From: Mercurialis annua | Taxonomy: Eukaryota > Streptophyta > Magnoliopsida > Malpighiales > Euphorbiaceae | Direction: 5' to 3' | NCBI RefSeq assembly: GCF_937616625.2 | Contig: NC_065577.1 | Location: 23,449,501-23,513,500 of the forward strand | DNA: 64,000 nt | Part shown: piece by piece, positions 13,171-24,223 of the stretch | How positions within the stretch are numbered: the stretch's first letter is position 1 | Layout of the letters: every line of letters starts with the position of its first letter | Program-made: the position numbers and the translations under genes | Notes under the pieces: generated by a model | The model's input: only the letters and a program-made list of their open reading frames with translations | The model's database searches: none | Told to the model about the DNA's origin: nothing

Positions 13171-14599
13171 TGTTTCTTAACGTTTTTAAATGTTTGGCTT
13201 AAATTACTAAAAAGGCAAAACGCTTGGATTTGTTGTGTAACGTTTGTAAACGTTTGGCTTAAATTGCTAAAAAGGTGAAATGTTTGGATTTATTTAGTAA
13301 TGTTTGTAAAGTTTGGCTTAAATCGTCAAAAAGGGGAAACGTTTGAATTTGTTTTGTAAAGTTTGTAAACGTTTGGCTTAAATCGCTAAAAAGGTGAAAC
13401 GTTTGGATTTGTTTCGTAACGTTTGCAAACGTTTGACTGATATCCCTAAAAAGGTGAAACATTTGGAATTGTTTCGTAACGTTTGTAAACGTTTGGCTTA
13501 TATTGCTAAAAAGGTGAAACGCTTGGATTTGTCATGTAACGTTTGTAAACGTTTGGCTTAAATTGATAAAAAGGCAAAACATTTGAATTGGTTTCCTATC
13601 CTTTGTAAACGTTTGGCGTAAATCGAAAAAAAGTTGAAACGTTTGGATTTGTTTCGTAACGTTTGTAAATTTTTGACTTCAATCGCTAAAAAGGAGAAAC
13701 GTTTGGATTTATTTCGTAACGTAGGTAAACGTTGGCATAAATCGCTAAAAATCGAAAATGTTTGGATTATTTTCGCAACGTTTTAAGCGTTTGGCTTAAA
13801 TCTCTAAAATTGGGAAAAGTTTGGATTTGTTTCATAATGTTTTGTAAACGTTTGGCTTAAAGTGCTAAAAAGGTGAAATGTTTGGTTTTGTTTCATAATG
13901 TTTGTAAACGTTTGGCTTAAATCGCTAAAAAGGGGAAACGTTTGGATTTGTTTCGTAACATTTGTAAGGGTTTGGCTTAAATTTCTAAAAAGGTGAAACG
14001 CTTGGATATTTTTCGTAACATTTGCAAACGTTTGGCTTAAATTACTAAAAAGGTTAAACGCATGAATTTGTTTCAGAACGTATGAAAATATTTCGCTTAA
14101 ATTTCTAAAAAGGTGAAACGCTTGTATTTGTTTCGTAACGTTTGTAAACGTTTGGCTTAAATTACTAAAAAGGTCAAACGCTTGCTTTTTTTTCGTAACA
14201 TTTGTAAGGGTTTGGCTTAAATTGCTAAAAATGTGAAACGTTTGGATTTGTCGTAACGTTTTAAACGTTTGGTTTTGTTTCGTAATGTTTGGAAACGTTT
14301 GGCTTTTATCGCTAAAAAGGCGAAACGTTTAGATTTGTTTCGTAACGTTTGTAAACGTTTGGCTTAAATCGTTAAAAAGGGGAAGTTTGGAATTGTTTCG
14401 TATCGTTTGTAAACTTTTGACTTAAATTGCTAAAAAGGTTAAATATTTTGATTTGTTTTCTAACGTTTGTAAACGTTTGACTTAAATCGCTAAAAAGGTG
14501 AAACATTTAGATTTGTTTTGTACCGTTTGTAAACATTTGGCTTAAATTGCTAAAAAGGTGAAACGTTTGGATTTGTTTGGTAACGTTTGTAAACATTTT

Positions 14600-15100
14600 G
14601 CTTAAATTGCTAAAAAGGTGAAACTCTTTGATTTGTTTCGTAATGTTTTTAAAAGTTTGGCTTTAATTGCTAAAAAGGTCAAACGCTTGGTTTTGTTTAG
14701 TAACGTTTGTAAAGGTTTGACTTTAATCGCTAAAAATATGAAACGTTTGTATTTGTTTCGTAACGTTTTAAACATTTTGTTTTGTTTCGTAACATTTGTA
14801 AACCTTTGGCTTAAATCGCTGAAAAAGCGAAATGTTTGGATTCGTTTCGTAACGTTTGTAAAAGTTTGGCTTTAATTGCTAAAAAGGTTAAACGCTTGGT
14901 TTTGTTTAGAAACATTTGTAATGGTTTGGCTTTAATCGATTAAAATATGAAACATTTGGATTTGTTTCGTTATGTTTTAAACATTTTGTTTTGTTTCGTA
15001 GCGTTTGTAAACATTTGGCTTAAATCGTTGAAAAGGCAAAACGTTTGGATTTGTTTCGTAATGTTTGTAAAAATTAGGCTTTAATTGCTAAAAAGGACAA
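14600..15100 (+). repeat. 209-bp higher-order repeat, copies at left edge of element 1
   Basis: Two further units of the 209-bp family, with the AAAATATGAAACG landmark near 14735 and 14945. The last unit is interrupted by the element 1 junction at ~15107. The same family resumes just right of element 1 at 19201-19400, which supports one array split by the element. Confidence 0.8.
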
Positions 15101-15107
15101 ACATTAA

Positions 15108-15133
15108 CATGGTGTACCAGTTTCTATTGTTTC
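15108..15133 (+). repeat. 26-bp templated filler at element 1 junction
   Basis: This 26-bp stretch is an exact copy of 15152-15177, which lies in the integrase coding sequence. It is embedded in satellite: satellite ends at ~15107, the 26-bp copy follows, satellite-like GTAATGTTTGT resumes, and the retrotransposon sequence proper begins at ~15143 with a 2-bp overlap. The pattern fits a filler copied from nearby DNA during break repair. Confidence 0.8.
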
Positions 15134-15142
15134 GTAATGTTT

Positions 15143-16033
15143 GTCAGTTTGCATGGTGTACCAGTTTCTATTGTTTCAGACAGAGGTTCTGTGTTTACTT
15201 CGAGGTTCTGGAAAGCATTACAAGAATCCTTGGGTTCTCGGTTGGATTTTAGTACAGCTTTCCATCCTCAGACTGACGGTCAGTCTGAGAGGACTATTCA
15301 GACGTTGGAGGATATGCTTAGGATGTGTGTTCTCGATTTTCAGGGTAGCTGGGATACTCATCTGCCGTTGATTGAGTTTTCTAATAACAACAGTTACCAT
15401 GCGAGTATCGAGACGGCGCCCTATGAGGCTTTGTACGGGCGCAAGTGTAGATCTCCTATCTGTTGGGAGGAGGTCGGAGAGCGTAAACTCTCGGGAGCTA
15501 AGATTATTCAGATTACCTCAGAGAAGGTACCGTTGATTAAGCGGAGGTTAGAGACTGCTTTTAGTCGGCACAAGAGTTATGCTGATCCGAAGAGGAAAGA
15601 CATTGAGTTTCATGTTGGTGATTTCATGTTTCTTCGGGTTTCGCCTATGAAAGGCGTGGTTCGTTTTGGTGTCAAGGGAAAGTTGGCGCCGAGGTATATT
15701 GGTCCGTATGAGATTTCAGAGAGAATTGGAACTGTGGCTTATCGTCTGGTTTTTCCGCCAGACATGTTGTTAGTACATCCTGTGTTTCACATTTCTATGT
15801 TGAGAAATTGCATTTCTGATCCTTCTCACGTGATTGTGCCTCAGAGTGTTGAGATTGACCAGGAGCTGTCCTATGAGGAACAGCCAGTTGAGATTGTTGA
15901 TACGCAGGTGCGTAAATTGCGGAACAAGGAGATTCTGATGGTCAAAGTTCTCTGGCGCAATCATTCTGTAGAGGAGTGTACTTAGGAGACCGAGTTGGAT
16001 ATGCGAAATCGCTATCCTTTTCTTTTTCCGTGA
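15143..16033 (+). pseudogene. pol: pol remnant: integrase catalytic end, GPY motif and chromodomain
   Basis: Starts inside the integrase core at [15 protein letters not shown], where SD holds the second catalytic Asp, and keeps the catalytic Glu in QTDGQSERT. Next come the [23 protein letters not shown] region, the GPY motif ([13 protein letters not shown]) and a C-terminal chromodomain ([20 protein letters not shown]...), ending YPFLFP and TGA at 16031-16033. A nonsense TAG at 15983-15985 replaces the Trp seen in elements 2 and 3 and removes the last ~16 codons. The open frame's apparent ATG at 15137 is satellite DNA, so it is not a true start. In living relatives this protein inserts element cDNA, and the chromodomain is thought to steer it to marked chromatin. 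Confidence 0.93.
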
Positions 16034-16228
16034 GGTACGATATCTTGATTTTCGGTGACTTTTATGATTTCTTTTTGTGTTACGTGTTGCTCTGGTGGAA
16101 ATTGCTCATCGTGTTAAATTCGAGGACGAATTTTTAATTATTTGGGGAGAATGTAATATCCCGTATTTTTGAATTATTTCATTTAAAATTTGTTATTTTG
16201 ACTTTTGCATTCTGTCAAGTTTTAAGTA

Positions 16229-16230
<2 letters not shown>

Positions 16231-16264
<34 letters not shown>
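16231..16264 (+). repeat. (TTA)n microsatellite in U3
   Basis: Uninterrupted TTA/ATT trinucleotide run. The equivalent place in the element 4 LTR (56843-56871) also has a TTA run, but the element 2 and 3 LTRs do not. Confidence 0.95.
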
Positions 16265-16268
<4 letters not shown>

Positions 16269-16542
16269 TTCTATTTAATTTTATTTGAGTCGTTCGTTGA
16301 TCCGTTCGTGGTTCGTTTCGGACTAAATTTGTATTATTAATATTTTAAAAGAAAAAAAAATAGTTATACTTTAGAAAGCATGCATGAAACCATGCACTCA
16401 TGTATAAAGCCCATCCAATATTTGTGAATGTACAAAATTGTTAGGAAGCCCATCATTTTAATGAACAGAAACTGAATTGAGTAGCATAAAGAGAAATTTG
16501 CTGCGTCCCTTATTCTTTTCTTTCATTCTGTTTGTTCAAACC

Positions 16543-16552
16543 CTATATATAC
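16543..16552 (+). promoter_or_regulatory. Probable TATA box of element 1 LTR
   Basis: CTATATATAC followed by a C/T-rich, AAAACCCTAG-containing leader, about 390 bp into the LTR. Position and context fit a plant LTR promoter, but no start site can be read from sequence alone. Confidence 0.5.
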
Positions 16553-18488
16553 TCACGTATCTCATTATTTTTCACCAAAACGTTATAAGCAAAACCCTAG
16601 CCGATTAACACCTCAAAACTCCTAAACCTTACATTCATCATCATTCCTCCTAAGGTTTCCCATAATTCGGTAAGCCTTCATTCTTGATTTTCTGGTTTAA
16701 GTTTATAATCGGCACCTCCGTAATTCGAATCGTTCTCCTTCGTTTTGGCTTGTAATTCAGTTCCGTTTCATCCCCGTGGAAGTAGACTCGTCCCTCTACA
16801 AGTTTGCCTTTTGTTTCTCGCGATTTGGTACGTTACATTTATCGTTTGAATCACCGCCGTGTCACCGTATTTCTCTCGGCTAATTCCTTCATCTTTCAAC
16901 TCTCAGTGTTTGTCAAGCCCTTGTTGTGTCCATTGTTCATCATAGCATTTTGGGAGTTGTTCTCAATCTCTGAATCCGGTAGAGTTTCATTCTTCATCGT
17001 GAAACGGTACGTCGTTCTCTTTATTACGTTGTCTCTGTTTCTTGTTGCACGGTTGTGTTTCGATTTGAGTTTCCCTTCGGTGATTTGTTTCTTGTCCTGA
17101 GATTATGATGATCACCCACATGAATCTCTACTTTAGTTTGGTGTTTGAGTTGTGTAATATGTTGCTTCTCACTTTTGGAAACCGATGGCCCTTGTTCGAT
17201 GTCGACTCGGATCCATGTTGATATTTGATGGTAGTTTTGGTTTGTTTATAGGACTCTAGATTGAAGTCTAATGTTGGTTTTGGTTTAGGGTATATGTTAT
17301 AAATTGCTAGGTTGATTAAGTTTAAATTTTGAAATTTGGTTAAGGATTCTGCAACTTTGAATTATGGCTTAGGTGAGTTTCTGTTGTTAAGATGTAGGAG
17401 ATGGCTAAAATGCCATTTTGGCCATTAAACTATTTTGACTAAATTAAATAAATTCCTAAAGTTAAACATTACCTAAAAGCTTGGTTTTCGTTTTAATTTT
17501 TAATTAATATGTTATTAACGATAATTATTTACAAATTAAGTTAATATAATTATTCGGGTAATTATATTTGCCTTCAATCGTCGTTTTGTCAAAAATTGGC
17601 TAAATTACAATTTAGTCCCTAAACGATTTTTTAAAAACAAAAAAACTTATTTAAGTAAGTTTTGGTTAGTAACTTTATATTTTATTTTAAACAAAAGTGA
17701 TTAATTTGATTTTAAAAATCAAATTGGCTAAAGTACAGATTAGTCCCTAGTTGGCTAAAGTACAATTTAGTCCCTAAAATTTTATAAGACTTATTTAATT
17801 AAGTTTTTGATTTGTAACTTGGGTTACATGATATTGAAGTTATTGAGTTCCGTTTTGAAAATGGATTATTATTTTATCAATTTTATTTTTGTAAATATAA
17901 ACTCGGGTTTATATTTAATAAACGTTTGGAGTCGGGTTAGACTTGGGTTACCCGACAAGTGAGGTTAGCTTGGTAGTTATTGGTAACTCGGCTAACTCAC
18001 TATTTGGAAATTAATTATTATTTAAAGATTTTTAAATAATACTTGTAAATTGGATTTTAAAGCGAGAACTCAATAGACTTGTATTAATTGAGCGTTTCTA
18101 CCATTTGGGTATTTTTGTGTTGCTCTGGATTGTTTTATTCCGACGTGTTATTTGTGCTAGTCTTATGTGGTGTCTAGTAATCTCTAGAGTTAGGGTCTGT
18201 TTTTAATAATTATTTTATTTGTCTAGACCCGACTATTGTTCGTACTTCAGAGGCGAACCAGGACTAATTGCTTGCCGGTTATCACGTGGATTAGCAAGCA
18301 GTGAGTTTGTACTTACTATTTACCGCTTTATTAAGTAAATTGTTATTTTAATATTAAATATATATATTGTACGTATATTGCGAACTGTTTTTATATTATG
18401 GCTCTTAGTTGGAACATGCTACCTAATGGGCATTATTAGGACTGCGTGCGCACCGGTAGTGATCTGGGTAAGGTATTTATGAAAATGT

Positions 18489-18608
18489 GGTAACTCGGTG
18501 TGAGCGTAGCTCTCGGGACCAAGTAGAGTAACTCGGTGTAGCTCAGCTCTCGGGACTCTGGTATAAGTGTGGTCAGTGGTAACTCGGTGTAGCTCAGCTC
18601 TCGGGACC
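18489..18608 (+). repeat. LTR module X: GTAACTCGGTG repeats
   Basis: Three imperfect tandem copies of a ~40-50-bp motif beginning GTAACTCGGTG and ending CTCTCGGGAC(C), separated by short spacers. The same module is in both LTRs of element 3 (42315-42436, 50620-50742). Elements 2 and 4 carry an unrelated module at this place. Confidence 0.85.
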
Positions 18609-19200
18609 AGACTTGTTGGATTATGTTTATTATTTGGAATTGTGGATTAGGGTTTCAACTATTATTCGTAATATCGTTATTAAATGTTTTAAACGGTTTT
18701 AAAGGTTTTCCGCTTGATAAATGTAAATAGTGGTATAAACTCATCTCAGTATATCTGACCCCGTTGTTTTCCCAATTTTTCCCAGGGTTATGATCTGAGA
18801 GAGTCTGGTGATCTCCGCATTTACTTTTCCTCGGAGGTTCCATTTATTTTAATAGAACTATCAAACTATTTTATTCTTAGACCGCAGTAGTTGACTAGAC
18901 GTCTTTATTTTATTTTAGTTGTTTGTCGGATTTGTCCGACTGGATATATTGCTTTGATATGTTACATTGTTTACATTGGTTTATGCTATGTCTATGTTAG
19001 ACTCAGAATTGGATAAGAATGTTATATTAAATGTTGTTATATAAACTGTTAGCTTTAGGCTGAAGTCTCGGTTGCCCCGAGCATTGGTTTTCTGCAGGTT
19101 TAGTTAAATTTGTTGTTTTAAGAAAGGCTAGCTACGGGTGTTGGTACTACATTACTCATGCCCTAGCGCCGGTCACGATTCATGAAAATGGGTCGTGACA

Positions 19201-22200
19201 GGTGAACCGCTTGGATTTGTTTCGTAACATTTGTAAAAGTTTGGCTTGAATTGAAAAAAAGGTCAAACACTTTGTTTTGTTTAGTAACGGTTGCAAAGGC
19301 TTGACTGTAATTGCTAAAAATATGAAACGTTTGGATTTGTTTCGTAACGTTTTAAACATTTTGTTTTGTTTCGTAACGTTTGTAAACGTTTGGATTAAAC
19401 CGCTAAAAAGGTGAAACGTTTGGATTTGTTTCGTTACGTTTGTAAATGTTTGGCTTAAATTGCTAAAAAGGTGAAATGTTTGGATTTGTTTCGTAACTTT
19501 TGTGAATGTTTGGCTTAAATTGCTAAAAAAAATGAAACGTTTGGATTTATTTCGTAATGTTTGTAAAGTTTGGCTTAAATCGCTAAAAAGGGGAAACGTT
19601 TGTATTTGTTTTGTAAAGTTTGTAAACGTTTGGCTTAAATCGCTAAAAAGGTTAAACGTTTCGATTTATTTCGTAACGTTTATAAACGTTTGATTTAAAT
19701 CGCTGAAAAGGTGAAACGTTTGGATTTGTTTCATAACGTTTGTAAACATTTGGCCTATATTGCTAAAAAGGTGAAACGCTTGGATTTGTTTTGTAACGTT
19801 TGTAAACGTTTGGCTTAAATTGCTACAAAGGCGAAACCTTTGGATTGGTTTCCTATCCTTTGTAAACGTTCGGCGTAAATCGCAAAAAAGGTGAAATGTT
19901 TGGATTAGTTTTGTAACCTTTGTAAACGTTTGGCTTAAATCCCTAAAATGGTGAAATGTTTGGATTTGTTTTGTATTGTATTGTTTGTACACGTTTGGCT
20001 TCAATCGCTAAAAAGGTGAAACGTTTGGATTTGTTTCGTAACGTTTCTAAACGTTTGGCTTCAATCGCTAAAAAGGTGAAATGTTTGGATTTGTTTCATA
20101 ACGTAGGTACACGTTGGCATAAATCGCTAAAAAGGTAAAATGTTTGGATTAGTTTCGCAAGGTTTTATGCGTTTGGCTTAAATAGCTTAAATTTGGGAAC
20201 GTTTGGATTTGTTTCATAGTGTTTTTTAAATGTTTGGCTTAAAGTGCTAAAAAGGTGAAATGTTTGGTTTTGTTTCATAAAGTTTGTAAACGCTTGGCTT
20301 AAATCGCTAAAGAGGGGAAACGTTTGGATTTGTTTCCTAACATTTGTAAAGGCTTGGCTTAAATTGCTAAAAAGGTAAAACGCTTGAATGTTTTCGTACC
20401 ATTTGTAAACGTTTGACTTAAATTACTAAAATGGTTAAACGCCTGAATTTGTTTTGGAACGTATATATATATTTGGCTTAAATTTCTAAAAAGGTGAAAC
20501 GCTTGGATTTGTTTCGTAACGTTTCTAAACGGTTGGCTTAAATTGCTAAAAAGGTTAAACGGTTGGTTTTGTTTTGTTACATTTGTAAGTGTTTAACTTA
20601 AATCGCTAAAAATGTGAAACGTTTGGATTTGTTTCTTAACGTTTTAAACGTTTGGTTTTGTTTCATAATGTTTGGAAACGTTTGGTTTTTATCGTTAAAA
20701 AGGGGAAACGTTTGGATTTGTTTTGTAACGTTTGTAAACGTTTGGCTTAAATCGTTAAAAAAGGGAAACGTTTGGAATTGTTTCGAAATGTTTATAAACG
20801 TTTGGCTTAAATTGCTAAAAAGAGGAAACGTTTTGATTTGTTTCGTAACGTTTGTAAACGTTTTGCTTAAATCGCGAAAAAGGTGAAACATTTGGATTTG
20901 TTTCGTAACGTTTGTAAACATTTGGCTTAAATCGCTAAAAAGGTGAAACGTTTGGATTTGTTTGGTAACGTTCGTAAACGTTTGGCATAAATTGCTAAAA
21001 AGGTGAAACACTTGGATTTGTTTCGTAAGGTTTGTAAAAGTTTGGCTTAAATTCCTAAAAATGTGGAAAGCTTGGATTTGTTTATAAATGTTTGTAAAGG
21101 TTTGGCTTTAATCGCTAAAATATGAAACGTTTGTATTTCTTTCGTAACGTTTTAAACATTTTGTTTTATTTTATAACGTTTGTAAACGTTTGGCTTCAAT
21201 TGCTAAAAAGGTGAAACGCTTGGATTTGTTTCGTAATGCTTGTAAGAGTATGGCTTTAATTGCTAAAAATGTCAAACACTTGGTTTTGTTTAGTAACATT
21301 TGTAAAGGTTTGGCTTTAAGCGCTAATAATATGAAACGTTTGGATTTGTTTCATAACGTTTTAAACATTTTGTTTTGTTTCGTAACGTTTGTAAACGTTT
21401 GACTTAAATCGCTGAAAAGGCGAAAGGTTTGGATTTATTTCGTAACGTTTGTAAAAGTTTGGCTTTAATTGCTAAAGAGGTCAAACGCTTGGTTTTGTTT
21501 AGTAACGTTTATAAAGGGATTTGGCTTTAATCGCTAAAAATATGAAACGTTTGGATTTGTTTCGTAACGTTTTAAATATTTTTGTTTCGTAACGTTTGTA
21601 AACATTTGGCTTCAATTGCTAAAAAGGTGAAACGCTTGGATTTGTTTCGTAACATTTGTAAAAGTTTGGCTTTAATTGCTAAAAAGGTCAAACACTTGGT
21701 TTTGTTTAGAAACTTTTGTAAAGGTTTGGCTTTAATCACTTAAAATATGAAACGTTTGGATTTGTTTCGTTACGTTTTAAACATTTTGTTTTGTTTCATA
21801 GCGTTTGTATATGTTTGGCTTAGATCGCTGAAAAGGCGAAACGTTTGGATTTGTTTCGTAATGTTTGTAAAAGTTTGACTTTAATTGCTAAAAAGGTCAA
21901 ACGCTTGGTTTTGTATAGTAACGTTTGTAAAGGTTTGGCCTTAATCGCTAAAAATACGAAACGTTTGGATTTGTTTCATAACGTTTGAAACATTTTGTTT
22001 TGTTTCGTAACATTTGTAAACGTTTGGCTTCAATTGCTAAAAAGGTGAAACGCTTGAATTTTTTTCGTAACGTTTGTAAAAGTTTGACTTTAATTGTTAA
22101 AAAGGTCAAACACATGGTTTTGTTTAGTAACGTTTGAAAAGGTTTGGCTGTAATCGCTAAAAATATGAAACGTTTGGATTTGTTTCGTAACGTTTTAAAC

Positions 22201-24223
22201 ATTTTGTTTTGTTTCGTAACGTTTGTAAACGTTTGCCTTCAATTGCTAAAAAGGTGAAACGTTTGGATTTGTTTCGTAACGTTTGTTAACGTTTGGCTTA
22301 AATTGCTAAAAAGGTGAAACGCTTGGATTTGTTTCGTAACGTTTGTAAACGTTTGGTTTAAATTGCTAAAAAGGTGAAACGTTTGGATCTCTTTCGTAAC
22401 GTTTGTAATGTTTGGCTTAAATCGCTAAAGAGGGGAAACGTTTGGATTTGTTTTGCAAAGTTTGTAAACGTTTGGCTTAAATAGCTAAAAAGGTGAAACG
22501 TTTGGATTTGTTTCGTAACGTTTGTAAACGTTTGCCTTAAATCGCTAAAGAGGTGAAACGTTTGGATTTGTTTCGTAACGTTTGTAAACGTTTAGCTTAT
22601 ATGGCTAAAAAGGTGAAAAGCTTGGATTTGTATTTTAACGTTTGTAAATGTTTGGCTTAAATTGCTAAAAAGGCAAAACCTTTGGATTGGTTTCCTATCC
22701 TTTGCAACCTGTTGGCGTAAATCGCAAAAAAGGTGAAATGTTTGGATTTGTTTCGTAATGTTTGTAAACGTTTGGCTTAAATCCCTAAAACGATGAAACG
22801 TTGGAATTTGTTTTGTACCGTTTGTAAACATTTGGTTTCAATCGCTAAAAAGGTGAAATGTTTGGATTTGTTTCGTAACGTTTGTAAACGTTTGGATTCA
22901 ATCGCTAAAAAGGTGAAACATTTGGATTTGTTTCGTTACGTTGGCAAAAGTTGGCATAAATCGCTAAAAAGGTAAAATGTTTGGATTATTTTCGCAAGGT
23001 TTTAAGCGTTTGGCTTAAATCGCTAAAATAAGGAAACGTTAGGATTCGTTTCATAATGTTTGTAAACGTTTGGCTTAAAGTGCTAAAAAGGTGAAATGTT
23101 TGGTTTTGTTTCATAATGTTTGTAAACGTTTGTCTTAAATCGCTAACGAGGGGAAACGTTTGGATTTGTTTCGTAACGTTTGTAAAGGTATGGCTTAAAT
23201 TGCTAAAAAGGTGAAACGCTTGAATTTTTTTCGTAACATTTGTAAACGTTTGGCTTAAATTACTAAAAAGGTTAAACGCCTGAATTGGTTTCGGGACGTA
23301 TGTAAATATTTGGCTTACATTTCTAAAAAGGTGAAACGCTTGGATTTTTTTCGTAACGTTTATAAACGTTTGGCTTAAATTGCTAAAAAGGTTAAACGCT
23401 TGGTTTTGTTTCGTAACATTTGTAAGGGTTTGGCTTAAATCGCTCAAAATATGAAACGTTTGGGTTTGTTTCTTAACGTTTTAAACGTTTAATTTTATTC
23501 CATAATGTTTGGAAACGTTTGGCTTTTATCGCTAAAAAGGTGAAACGTTTTAGATTTGTTTAGTAACGTTTGTAAACGTTTGGCTTAAATCGCTAAAACG
23601 GTGAAACGTTTGAAATTTCGTAACGTTTGTAAACGGTTGGATTTGTTTCGTAATGTTTGTAAACGTTAGGCTTAAATTGCTAAAAAGGCGAAACGTTTGG
23701 ATTTGTTTCGTAACGTTTTAAAAGTTTTGTTTTGTTTCGTAACATTTGTAAACGTTCGGCTTAAATCGTTAAAAATGTGAAACGTTTGTATTTGTTTCGT
23801 AACATTTGTAAATGTTTGGCTTAAATCTCTAAAAAGGTGAAACGTTTGGATTTGTTTTGTAACGTTTGTAAACGTTTGGCTTAAATTGCTAAAAAGGTGA
23901 CACGTTTGGATTTGTTTCGTAACCTTTGTACACGTTTGGCTTAAATCGCTAAAAAGGCGAAAGGTTTGGTTTTGTTTCCTAACCTTTGTAAACGTTTGGC
24001 TTATATCGCTAAAAAGGTGAAACGTTTGAATTAGTTTCGTAACATTTGTAATCGTTTTGCTTAAATCGCTAAAAAGGTGTCACGCTTGGATTTGTTTGGT
24101 AACCGTTGTAAACGTTTGGCTTAAATCGCTAAAAAGGTGAAACGTATGGATTAGTTTCCTAACGTTTCTAAATGCTTGGCATAAATCGCTAAAAAAATGA
24201 AATGTATGAATTTGTTTCATAAC
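19201..24223 (+). repeat. Satellite array block 2, 60-bp monomer
   Basis: Same monomer and orientation as block 1. It contains a larger repeated segment: the monomer order around 19.4-21.0 kb returns around 22.2-23.6 kb at a shift of ~2.84 kb. A landmark GGATTGGTTTCCTATCC occurs near 19842 and 22683, and also at ~13577 in a variant form. Its right end merges into the truncated gag of element 2 at ~24224. No gene is seen in it. Confidence 0.97.
21010..22250 (+). repeat. 209-bp higher-order repeat, about six tandem copies
   Basis: Cleanest run of the 209-bp family. The AAAATATGAAACG landmark (with small variants) occurs near 21116, 21327, 21535, 21745, 21955 and 22163, ~208-211 bp apart. Each unit is three monomers plus one 29-bp half monomer (TTTTAAACATTTTG type). 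It is the same family as at 12.07-13.17 and 14.6-15.1 kb. Confidence 0.9.

Larger units (their letters stand above)
2119..15107 (+). repeat. Satellite array block 1, 60-bp monomer
   Basis: Continuous tandem array of ~215 degenerate 60-bp monomers. A clean reference copy is 33660-33719. Each monomer has two halves starting GTAAACGTTTGG and TGAAACGTTTGG, exactly 30 bp apart, joined by CTTAAATCGCTAAAAAGG and followed by ATTTGTTTCGTAACG. Most variation falls on CpG sites (TCGCTAA/TTGCTAA, AACGTTT/AATGTTT/AACATTT). Extra 29-bp half monomers (marker: TTTTAAACGTTTGGTTTTG and variants) and a 71-bp variant (marker: GTTTTTAAAGG) recur and reveal higher-order units. The many short frames in both strands come from the monomer length being a multiple of three and are not genes. 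No host gene or mobile insertion is seen inside this block. Confidence 0.98.
15143..19200 (+). mobile_element. Element 1: 5'-truncated Tekay-type chromovirus
   Basis: Ty3/gypsy LTR retrotransposon fragment made of the last ~890 bp of pol, a short 3' untranslated stretch, the polypurine tract (GGGGAGAA, ending 16151) and a 3.05-kb 3' LTR ending in GGTCGTGACA at 19200. The 5' LTR, gag, PR, RT, RNase H and the N-terminal part of integrase are missing. The left edge is a rearranged junction, not a normal insertion end, so no target duplication can be read. The satellite continues in the same orientation on both sides. Confidence 0.93.
16152..19200 (+). repeat. Element 1 3' LTR (3049 bp), module type A+X
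   Basis: Begins TGTAATATCCCG directly after the polypurine tract and ends GTCGTGACA. In order it holds: a (TTA)n run (16231-16264), a TATA-like CTATATATAC (16543-16552) followed by a pyrimidine-rich leader, two copies of a short GCTAAAGTAC...TTAGTCCCTA motif (17727-17781), three GTAACTCGGTG...CTCGGGAC repeats (18489-18608), and the U5 end shared by all four elements (AGGCTGAAGTCTCGG and GCGCCGGTCACG). The open frame at 16804-17100 is in the LTR and looks non-coding. Type A is the (TTA)n/ATATCCCG U3, and type X is the GTAACTCGGTG module. Confidence 0.93.

Noticed and set aside
2334..15000. Dozens of 60-115-codon open frames on both strands in the satellite
   Set aside because: They are translations of the 60-bp tandem repeat, whose length is a multiple of three. 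They break at every indel, have no start context or domain, and overlap on both strands.
2119..15107. CRISPR array
   Set aside because: The repeats are contiguous, degenerate 60-bp monomers without unique spacers, and the context is a plant retrotransposon-rich region.
16804..17100. 98-codon open frame as a host gene
   Set aside because: It lies wholly inside the element 1 LTR downstream of the TATA-like site, has no known domain, and is not conserved as an open frame in the other LTRs.
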